Origin: an uncultured Chloroflexales bacterium
GTDB taxonomy: Bacteria > Chloroflexota > Chloroflexia > Chloroflexales > Chloroflexaceae
Assembly: GCA_937902315.1 (NCBI GenBank)
Contig: CALGUG010000011.1
Location: 1-64,000, forward strand
DNA: 64,000 bases
Direction: 5' to 3'
Shown: piece by piece, positions 25,778 through 32,890 of the stretch
How the letters are laid out: each line of letters begins with the position of its first letter
How positions within the stretch are numbered: the first letter of the stretch is position 1
The notes under the pieces: generated by a model
Databases searched by the model: none
What the model was told of the DNA's origin: nothing
The model's input: the letters and a program-made list of their open reading frames with translations, nothing else
Made by a program: the position numbers and the translations under genes

Positions 25778-27836
25778 GTTCGTTTCCTTCCCGTACTTGT
25801 TGGGCCGTGGCGCACTGCAAAGCGTACTTGGCGCGCTCCTGGCATTCCAGCATGTTCAGGCTGCGGATCTGAGCCTTCACCGTAGGAATGGCTGGCACGC
25901 TTACGCTCAACTCGTCGACGCCAAGGCCGATCAGAATCGGCACCGCCACCGGATCAGCGCCCAACTCGCCGCATACACCCACCCATTTGCCAGCGGCGTG
26001 AGCGGCCTCGGCGGTGCGCGCGATCAGGCGCAACACAGCGGGGTGAAGTCCATCGGCTTGCAGAGCCAGACTCGGGTGAGTACGATCCATCGCCAAGGTG
26101 TATTGGGTGAGGTCGTTGGTTCCGATCGAGAAGAAATCGACTTCAGGAGCCAAAACATCGGCCATAATCGCAGCCGAAGGCACTTCCACCATAATGCCGA
26201 CTTCGATCTGGGGCGCGTCGAGCTCGGCCCGAATCGCCTCGACCATGCGGCGCGCTCTGCGCAATTCGCCCACATCGGCCACCATGGGGAACATCACCCG
26301 CAACTGTCCGTAGGGTGCGGCCCGTAGGATAGCCCGTAATTGCTGTTGCAGCAAATCGGGGTGGTTCAGACAGAGCCGAATGCCACGCTCGCCCAAAAAG
26401 GGGTTCTCTTCGCTGGGCAGATCGATATAGGGCAGCGGTTTGTCGCCGCCGATATCGAGGGTGCGAATGATCACAGGCAGGCCATCGAGCGCCATGGCGA
26501 TCGAACGATAGACCTCGAACTGCTCGTCTTCGCTGGGCGCCTCGGTTCGTTCCAGAAAGAGAAACTCGGTGCGCAGCAGGCCGACGCCTTCGGCACCACT
26601 GCCAGCCGCCTTCTGGGCATCGGCCAAGCCACCGATATTGGCGACCACCTCGATGCGGGTGCCGTCGAGCGTGATAGCGGGCTGCTTAACAGAGCGGGCT
26701 GCGATCGCCTTGGCCTCGCGGTAGCGGGCCTGCATCTCGCGCATCCGGGCCAGCGTGGCTTCGTCCGGCTCGACCGTCAAGGTGCCCGCTGTGCCGTCGA
26801 GCACAACCTGCACGCCGGAGGGGATCTCTAAGATCTCGAGGCCAGCGCTGACCACGGCGGGCAGGCCCAAAGCGCGCGCCAGAATCGCCGTGTGAGCGTT
26901 GGGGCCACCAACCGCCGTACAAAAGCCCAAGACGCGATCGGGATCGAATCCGGCCGTCTCGGAAGGGGTGAGGTCGCTGGTCACAATGATCACCGGCTCG
27001 TCGGGCAGCTGCGGCCCTTGCTGGGTTTCGCCCATCAAGAGGCGCAAAACGCGCTCGCCAACGTCGCGCACATCGGCGGCCCGTTCGGCCAGCAAGCGGT
27101 CGGCCAAGCGCGCCAGAGCCTCCGACTGCTGGTTGGTGGCGAGCTGCCAAGCCTCGGCGGCGCTGCGCCCTTCGGCAATGGCGACGTGTACCTCGTCGAT
27201 CAGCTCTGGGTCGCTGAGAATGTCGCGATGCACCTCGAAGATGGCGGCCTCGTTGGCGTCGGCCCGCGCCAAGACCTGCTCGCGCAGCGTATCCAACTGG
27301 ATCTGAGCGGCCTCAAGCGCGGCCCGCAGGCGCTCTTGCTCTTGGTCGACGCCCGCAAAGCGCTCGTTGACCTCGTAGCGCGCCCGCTCGAAGCGGAAAA
27401 TCGGGCCGACCGCGATTCCGGGCGCGCCCGCTACGCCGCGAATCTGCTTGCCAGACGCCGGAGCTTGCTGTACGCTGCTGGGCGCGATCTCGGCTTGAAC
27501 AGGCACTTCAGAAGGCACTTTCACTGGCTCTGGCTCAGCCTTCTCAGCCACAGCAGACTGCTCGTGTTCGGCACCTTCGCCCAAACCTTCCTGCACCGCA
27601 CGCGCGATCGTTTCGGCGGCCTCTTGCTCGTCTTCGCCACTCACTTCAACAAAAATATGCTGGCCGTGCGCTACGCCAAGCGTCAAAACGGCGATCAAGC
27701 TTTTGGCATTGACCTGTTTCGTGCCGTTGCTCACCTTGATGGTTGATTGAAAACGCTTGGCTAGATCAACAAATACACGCGCCGGACGAGCGTGCAGGCC
27801 CGTCGCATTATGAATAACCAAATCGAGCTGCTGCAT
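25761..27836 (-). CDS. PTS HPr-enzyme I fusion protein
   Basis: The 691-residue protein carries HPr at the N-terminus (His15 in HNATGLHARPARVF, regulatory Ser region VNAKSLIAVL). An A/E/P-rich linker follows at about 88-130, then a full enzyme I: active-site histidine in GGPNAHTAILARALGLPAVV, PEP-binding FFSIGTNDLTQYTLAMDR, and GVCGELGADP near the end. It takes phosphate from PEP and passes it through its own HPr domain to EIIA. The fusion makes the operon self-sufficient. AAAGGAGG precedes the ATG. Its last codons overlap the dehydrogenase gene by 17 bases. Confidence 0.93.
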   Translation of the reverse strand: MQQLDLVIHNATGLHARPARVFVDLAKRFQSTIKVSNGTKQVNAKSLIAVLTLGVAHGQHIFVEVSGEDEQEAAETIARAVQEGLGEGAEHEQSAVAEKAEPEPVKVPSEVPVQAEIAPSSVQQAPASGKQIRGVAGAPGIAVGPIFRFERARYEVNERFAGVDQEQERLRAALEAAQIQLDTLREQVLARADANEAAIFEVHRDILSDPELIDEVHVAIAEGRSAAEAWQLATNQQSEALARLADRLLAERAADVRDVGERVLRLLMGETQQGPQLPDEPVIIVTSDLTPSETAGFDPDRVLGFCTAVGGPNAHTAILARALGLPAVVSAGLEILEIPSGVQVVLDGTAGTLTVEPDEATLARMREMQARYREAKAIAARSVKQPAITLDGTRIEVVANIGGLADAQKAAGSGAEGVGLLRTEFLFLERTEAPSEDEQFEVYRSIAMALDGLPVIIRTLDIGGDKPLPYIDLPSEENPFLGERGIRLCLNHPDLLQQQLRAILRAAPYGQLRVMFPMVADVGELRRARRMVEAIRAELDAPQIEVGIMVEVPSAAIMADVLAPEVDFFSIGTNDLTQYTLAMDRTHPSLALQADGLHPAVLRLIARTAEAAHAAGKWVGVCGELGADPVAVPILIGLGVDELSVSVPAIPTVKAQIRSLNMLECQERAKYALQCATAQQVREGNEHAITV

Positions 27837-27904
27837 AAGGTGTCCTCCTTTGCGATGCAGCGACTACACGAATCGCGCGATTCGTGTAGTCTGTGAGCGG
27901 CGTT

Positions 27905-28354
27905 CTATTCGTCTTCGTCAGCATGATTGGCTCGGCTCAGACGCTCGACGATCAGTTGAGGATCGCGGGTCCGCACCAGCTCTTGGGTCGCCTCTTCATC
28001 TTCGATCACTTCAGCAAGATTCGCCAAGACGCCCACATGCTCATTGGCGTTAGCGGCGATGCCGATTACCAAATAAGCACGCTCGCCGCTCTCCCATTCC
28101 ACTCCATTAGGTAGCTGCAAAACCGAGATGGCAGTCCTTCGAACATCGGCGATATTTTCGTGCTGGCCGTGCGGAATAGCGACGCCGTTGCCCAGATAGG
28201 TCGACATCGTTTGCTCGCGCGCCAGCATGCCGTTCACATAGGTCGGCGCGACACAGCCTGCCTGCACCAGCAGCTCGCCCGCCTGACGGATCGCATCTTG
28301 TTTGTCGCGCGCCTCAGCTTGCAGCTTGATCGTTTCAAGCGATAGAATTGCCAT
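27905..28354 (-). CDS. PTS EIIA component, mannitol/fructose family
   Basis: The 149-residue EIIA has the phosphorylated histidine in YLGNGVAIPHG (His62), preceded by VNGMLAREQTMSTYLGNG, the pattern of mannitol EIIA (MtlF). It accepts phosphate from HPr and passes it to the EIIB cysteine. The acidic tail (HADEDE) is short. It lies 3 bases downstream of the EIIB stop and about 70 bases before the HPr-EI gene in the same transcript. Confidence 0.92.
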   Translation of the reverse strand: MAILSLETIKLQAEARDKQDAIRQAGELLVQAGCVAPTYVNGMLAREQTMSTYLGNGVAIPHGQHENIADVRRTAISVLQLPNGVEWESGERAYLVIGIAANANEHVGVLANLAEVIEDEEATQELVRTRDPQLIVERLSRANHADEDE

Positions 28355-28357
28355 CGT

Positions 28358-28678
28358 TTATATCCCTTCGATCTCACCGCCGCTCTTGATGGCATCGACC
28401 ACTTTGTCGAACACGGGGTCGTTCAAAAACTGCGAAAAGGCGATCACCACCGCATTGGGTGCTCGATCGCGTGCGAAGCTTGCCAAACCTTTATGGGCGA
28501 TCACTACCTTGGCATCGCTCGGAATAGAGCGCACCGGTTTGTGAACGACGTTCACCTTCAAGCCGGCCTGCTTCAGCTTCTTTTTCAGGGCGTTCACACC
28601 CATCACGCTCGAACCGATACCAGCTTCACAAGCAAAAATAATCGTGTCGACTTGAGCAGCGGGAATTGAAGTAGCCAT
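28358..28678 (-). CDS. PTS EIIB component, mannitol family
   Basis: The 106-residue domain has the phosphocysteine loop IIFACEAGIGSSVMG (Cys17), as in the mannitol EIIB family, then a VNVVHKPVRSIP strand. It receives phosphate from EIIA and transfers it to the incoming sugar bound by EIIC. EIIB is usually fused to EIIC in MtlA; here it is separate. AAGGAGG precedes the ATG. Confidence 0.92.
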   Translation of the reverse strand: MATSIPAAQVDTIIFACEAGIGSSVMGVNALKKKLKQAGLKVNVVHKPVRSIPSDAKVVIAHKGLASFARDRAPNAVVIAFSQFLNDPVFDKVVDAIKSGGEIEGI

Positions 28679-28782
28679 ACTATTTCCTCCTTGAATATAG
28701 GCCTTTCAGCTTTTAGTTGAAGGGATTCCGACGCCAGACCCTACAAACTGCAAGCCCAGCGTCGGAAGAGGGAAGGGGGCAA

Positions 28783-29859
28783 CTAAGCGGTCGCTGGCAC
28801 GCCGACCTCTTGCTCGCTCGTTTCTTCTTCGGCCTCGTCTTCCGTGCTACGCACCGGATAGACGCGTAGAATAAGGGAGCCGACCACAAACGAGCCAACC
28901 GTACCAAGCAGCACACCACCGAGCACAGCGATAAACGAGCCAGGAGGGGTCACCGCCAGATAGGCAAAGATCGAGCCGGGCGAAGGAGTCGCGACCAAAC
29001 CAGCGCCCATAATCACAAACCAGAAGTCAGCCAAAATACCGCCAGCCCACATCGCCACGATCATAATCGGGTGAGCCAAAATATAGGGGAAGTAGATCTC
29101 GTGAATGCCGCCCAAGAAGTGGATAACCATCGCTCCGGGGGCTGATAGTTTCAGGCTGCCGCGCCCAGCGAACCAGAAGGCCAAGAGCAGGCCGAGGCCC
29201 GGGCCGGGATTCGATTCGAGCAGGAAGTGGATAGCTTTGCCCGAACGCGCAACTTCAGCCACGCCCAAAGGAGCCAAAATACCGTGGTTGATCGCGTTGT
29301 TGAGGAAGAGCACCTTGGCAGGCTCGATAATGATGTCGGCTAAGGGCAGCAGACGCGCTGCGATTAAGAATTGGACAGCATTGCCTAAGCGCACGCTCAG
29401 TTCGCCCACAATCGGGCCAACGATCGCATTGGCGAGCAGCACAAGCGCAACGACCAAAAAGCCAGCCGAGAAGTTGTTGATCAGCAATTCGAAGCCGACC
29501 GGAATGCGATCTTCCAAAAACTCGTCGATCTTCATGATCAGATAGCCGCCCAAGGGGCCCATGATCATCGCGCCCAAGAACATCGGAATGTCAGCGCCTA
29601 CAATCACTCCCATGGTTGCGGCCGCGCCTACCACACCGCCGCGCGTATCGTAGATCATCTTGCCGCCCGTGTAGCCGATCAAAATGGGTAGCAGATAGGT
29701 GATCATCGGGCCGACCAAGGTCGCAAATTTTTCGTTCGGGATCCAACCGGTTGGGATGAAGAGTGCAGTGATCAAGCCCCAGGCGATAAACGCTCCAATA
29801 TTTGGTACGACCATTGCAGCCAAAAAGCTACCGAAGCTTTGGATTCGCTGTCGTATCAT
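28783..29859 (-). CDS. PTS EIIC permease, mannitol family
   Basis: The 358-residue membrane protein matches the MtlA EIIC domain: RIQSFGSFLAAMVVPNIGAFIAWGLITALFIPTGW at the start (cited motif VVPNIGAFIAWG), MGPLGGYLIMKID, EPAKVLFLNNAINHGI, LLESNPGPGLGLLLA and the substrate-loop GGIHEIYFPYI. It is the translocation channel for a hexitol or related sugar. Start at 29859 is chosen because AGGAG lies 7 bases upstream; an ATG seven codons earlier has no ribosome site. The tail is highly acidic and carries no EIIB domain. Confidence 0.93.
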   Translation of the reverse strand: MIRQRIQSFGSFLAAMVVPNIGAFIAWGLITALFIPTGWIPNEKFATLVGPMITYLLPILIGYTGGKMIYDTRGGVVGAAATMGVIVGADIPMFLGAMIMGPLGGYLIMKIDEFLEDRIPVGFELLINNFSAGFLVVALVLLANAIVGPIVGELSVRLGNAVQFLIAARLLPLADIIIEPAKVLFLNNAINHGILAPLGVAEVARSGKAIHFLLESNPGPGLGLLLAFWFAGRGSLKLSAPGAMVIHFLGGIHEIYFPYILAHPIMIVAMWAGGILADFWFVIMGAGLVATPSPGSIFAYLAVTPPGSFIAVLGGVLLGTVGSFVVGSLILRVYPVRSTEDEAEEETSEQEVGVPATA

Positions 29860-30167
29860 TGGATTTCTCCTTTGAATCACTTGTTCCCGTCAGAAATCGT
29901 CATCGATCGATTCGACCAACCGTGAGTCCTGCACGCCTTCATCCCGGGTCAAAAGCTGATGCAGCTTCCTCGGCCTGCTGAGGCTTTCAAAGACAATGCT
30001 AGCGCTAGCCCTGCGCGTCCACAGGAGCTCTACGCTTGTCAGTTCTGAAAGCACAAGCCAAAGAGAAATGATAATTTCAAAAATGTGTGTAGCTATATCC
30101 TATCTGCGCTATATGGCATTGTCAAGCTATAAAACAGCTTTCAATCATACAGATTAGATCGGGCTAG
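29860..30167 (-). promoter_or_regulatory. Promoter and leader of the PTS operon
   Basis: TTGACA (30125-30120) and TAGGAT (30102-30097) are 17 bases apart on the minus strand, so the operon has its own promoter just after the regulator stop. The leader of about 230 bases contains a perfect 12-bp palindrome GCTAGCGCTAGC (29998-30009) and a CCTCGGC/GCTGAGG stem near 29968-29983. Either could be a target for the MtlR-like regulator. No other gene is seen. Confidence 0.65.
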
Positions 30168-31751
30168 TTATGACAAAAGTGGATCATTCCAAGCGATCCA
30201 CTGTGTCAGGGCGGCCATGTTTTCGCTCTTCAACATTGGATGCACCTGAATTACATCGATCGGCAGATCGTCGGGCAGCGAGAGCGGCACGGTCGAAATG
30301 ATCAAATCGGCCTCGGCCACGCGAGCAGGCGTAAGCTCGCGCATAGGCAAGACCTCAAATGTTCCAAGGCGCGGGAAGCGCGCTTTTAAACGGGCAACCA
30401 GCAGTTGGGTCGTTGCCATGCCGCTCGGACAGACCACCAAAATGCGGTGAGCATGATCGGGTCGAGCGCGCACAATCGCAGCGCGCAACAGCAGCATCAT
30501 ATTGTCGTGAGCGTCGGGCGGCAAACGCATACCGAGCTCTGTCTCAATCTCGCGCTCGAGCCGCTGAGTCAAGGAACGCTCGAAGGCATAACGTTTGCCT
30601 TGGGTTTCAGGGTTATTGTGTTTGGGCGCCCATAAACCAAAGTGATCGCGCAAACAGGCCGGCACGATTTGGGCCTTCAGGCCGTCGCGCAGCAGCTTAT
30701 CGCTGGCCAGTTCGGGTAGATTGTGAATAGTAGCGATACGCTGCAAAAAGTTGTCGATCAAGCTGCTGAAGCGACTATCTTCGTGCGAAGCGTGGAGCGC
30801 CAACTCGTCGCGGCCACTGGCCGCCGCCTGCAGCGTAAACAGCGCGCTCTCGGCGCGGCGCTCGGGCAGGTCGAGGTTCGGCCAGAGCTGGCCCAACATA
30901 GCCAGAATCAGGGGATATTGTGCTTGGGACTCGGCCCAAGCGATACTCTCGCGCTCTAGGGTTACGCTTGCTTTGCGGGCGCGCAGACGTTGATCGGCCA
31001 AGGCCAACATAAGGGCCAAGTGCGTAAAAGCGTCGTCGGTAAAACGTCCGCCCGCTTGCTGTTCAAGCTCGGTCACCAGATCGAGCGTTTGGCTCAGATC
31101 GATCTGGCCCACCAGTCGATAGGCGTGTTGAGCGATCGGCAAGAGGTCGGCGTCTTCGGCCAAAGAGAAACTGATGCCAGTATGGTCGATCAAAGCGATC
31201 GGGTGCTCGAACGAGGCATCGCCCCACAACAGGGCGGCTAAGGGGTGGCGTTGGGCAAGCTCGCTGCCCTCTAGCCAAAAACCACGGTGCTGACGGCGTG
31301 CGATGCTGAGTTGGAAGGGGGCAAACCAAGCTTCGAGCAGTTCGAGATCTTTGAGCACGGTAGCGCGCGCCACTTCGAGATCGTGTTGGAATTGATTCAG
31401 GGTGGAAGGCGTGGAGGCGGCCAGCAGCTGCAAGGCTAAAAGCTGTTGGCGTTGATCGGGCTGCAAGACCAACTGGAAGCGTGCTCGCGTTCTCAGCTCA
31501 TCGCGTAGGTGACAGCGCTGTTCACGCGTGCAGATCAGTTGCACACCCACGCCGGGCGTATTGTTGAGGCTGACCTGGCGGCGCACCAGCCAGGTCTTGA
31601 TCGAGCGCAGGCCGTAGGAGACTTGGCGAGCGCTGATGCGCAACTGCTGAGCCAAAAGCGCCGTAGAGATAGGAGCTTCTTGGTCGAGCAACAAGCGCAA
31701 AATATCACGTTGGGCCGTCGTCAGCGACATCATACGCGCCACCGCGTGCAT
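30168..31751 (-). CDS. MtlR/BglG-type PRD regulator of the PTS operon
   Basis: This 527-residue protein has N-terminal DeoR/Mga-type helix-turn-helix segments (TAQRDILRLLLDQEAPISTALLAQQLRISARQVSYGL, cited motif LAQQLRISARQVSYGL). Two PRD modules follow (about 200-290 and 310-410), which in the family are phosphorylated on histidine by HPr or EIIB. The EIIB-like domain has a cysteine in ILVVCPSGMATTQLL. MtlR regulators normally end in an EIIA domain of about 150 residues; this one stops after the EIIB-like part. A TTGACA promoter lies upstream. The first ATG is used; ATGs at 31733 and 31730 are alternatives. Confidence 0.88.
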   Translation of the reverse strand: MHAVARMMSLTTAQRDILRLLLDQEAPISTALLAQQLRISARQVSYGLRSIKTWLVRRQVSLNNTPGVGVQLICTREQRCHLRDELRTRARFQLVLQPDQRQQLLALQLLAASTPSTLNQFQHDLEVARATVLKDLELLEAWFAPFQLSIARRQHRGFWLEGSELAQRHPLAALLWGDASFEHPIALIDHTGISFSLAEDADLLPIAQHAYRLVGQIDLSQTLDLVTELEQQAGGRFTDDAFTHLALMLALADQRLRARKASVTLERESIAWAESQAQYPLILAMLGQLWPNLDLPERRAESALFTLQAAASGRDELALHASHEDSRFSSLIDNFLQRIATIHNLPELASDKLLRDGLKAQIVPACLRDHFGLWAPKHNNPETQGKRYAFERSLTQRLEREIETELGMRLPPDAHDNMMLLLRAAIVRARPDHAHRILVVCPSGMATTQLLVARLKARFPRLGTFEVLPMRELTPARVAEADLIISTVPLSLPDDLPIDVIQVHPMLKSENMAALTQWIAWNDPLLS

Positions 31752-31996
31752 TTGTGCTAGATTTCACAGATAATGCAACTACCGCTCGATCTCAGATGAT
31801 CAAACGCTTCTGTACGCCATAGCTGGCGATAAGCTTCCGGTTCATGCAAGTCCGCCGTCTCAACAGCCGCTCCAAAAGCGGGTTTTGCTGTTGAATCAAA
31901 CGAAAAAGCTAATACGGAACGAAGGCGTATTCGGAAATGCTATACGTCAAAAAAGGGAGAACCGAGAAGGGCGGAATTGATGAGAATTCATAATCT

Positions 31997-32025
31997 ATGG
32001 TAGCCTTGGCCAGAGGTGATGTCAA
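31997..32025 (-). promoter_or_regulatory. Promoter of the PTS regulator gene
   Basis: TTGACA (32025-32020) and TACCAT (32002-31997) are 17 bases apart on the minus strand. The 240-base leader holds a nested stem (CAACAGC/GCTGTTG around CCGCT/AGCGG, near 31858-31895). Confidence 0.6.
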
Positions 32026-32174
32026 GCAAAAAAGGTGTCTGGATTGATATAGTTTATAACGACAGAATTATTACAAAACTAGACTATTTCAGCTTCGCAG
32101 TTTGGGGAAGATCGCAACATTCGCTAACGTAGATCGATCAGCCTCCGAAGCTAGAGGCGCTGACCCGTCGGTTT

Positions 32175-32317
32175 TGCATTCATATGGCGGAGAGGCGTCT
32201 AGCCCCCATGCGGTCCTCAGCGCGTCCGCCTCCGGCTACTAAACAGGGCTAGCCCCGAGCAGGGCAGGGCCCTCACCCCCCGACCCCCTCTCCCGCACTG
32301 CGGGCGAGGGGGTGAAT
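32175..32317. repeat. Dispersed repeat remnant and CCCTC-rich hairpin
   Basis: A GGCGGAGAGGCGTCTAGCCC segment with core GCGTCCGCCTCCGGCTAC is followed by CCCTCTCCCGCACTGCGGGCGAGGGGG, cited as arms CCCTCTCCCGC and GCGGGCGAGGG. It is a diverged relative of the hairpins at 17739 and 58521. Confidence 0.55.
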
Positions 32318-32366
32318 GTTGATGTTGTATGCGATTTCGCTACGCGAAATCGCATACAACATCAAC
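32318..32366. repeat. Perfect 23-bp inverted repeat with a 3-base loop
   Basis: Arms 32318-32340 and 32344-32366 are exact reverse complements around TAC. It interrupts a repeat unit that occurs again about 100 bases downstream without the hairpin. No gene or promoter lies next to it. Confidence 0.8.
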
Positions 32367-32369
32367 CCG

Positions 32370-32582
32370 TCCTGTGCTCTCAAGGATACTTCCGCGATGG
32401 TATGCGAATGATCGCCTTTTGCTGCCGACACGACTTTTGGGTAATGCATAGCGAAGCGGGCGAGGGGGTGAATGTCTCCGCGTTCTGTGCTCTCAAGGAT
32501 AATCCCGCGATGCTATGCGAACGATCGCCTTTTGCTGCCGACACGACTTTTGGGTATGCATAGCGAAGCGGGCGAGGGGGAG
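32370..32582. repeat. Two tandem copies of a roughly 110-bp unit
   Basis: Each copy runs from GTGCTCTCAAGGATA through CGATCGCCTTTTGCTGCCG and CACGACTTTTGGGTA to GCATAGCGAAGCGGGCGAGG. The copies differ at a handful of positions. The AGCGGGCGAGGGGGTGAATG junction is also found just before the inverted repeat. The rest of the region to 32890 holds a minus-orientation core (GATAGCCGAAGGCGGACGCG, about 32749-32768) and no recognisable gene. Confidence 0.7.
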
Positions 32583-32890
32583 CTGGCCCGCACCCCGGCC
32601 CGCCATCAAGAAAGCCGTACCCTTCGACATGCTCCGAGTGCGGCTTGGCTCAGAGTACGGCTTGGCTTGAGCAAGGCTGCTTGCTGCGCGCAGCAAGCAG
32701 ATCGCAGCTTCGCTGCGATGGCTACAGACTAAATGTTTGGAAAGGATGTTGATAGCCGAAGGCGGACGCGCTAGAAGCCGAATGGGAGCTAGAAGCGCAT
32801 CCGCCTGATGATGAAAAAAAGTGAGCAGATGGACTGGCAGGCTAAGCGGAACAGGGTTCGCGGCTTAAGCGCGAGCGAGCTGGTGAGCAC

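Noticed and set aside
26892..27746. Long plus-strand reading frame opposite the HPr-EI gene
   Set aside because: It is the antisense shadow of a clearly conserved protein; composition reflects high GC and no motif is present.
32370..32735. Short plus-strand frames in the tandem repeat region as genes
   Set aside because: They fall entirely in repeats, lack ribosome sites, and differ between the two repeat copies in a way that does not preserve protein sequence.
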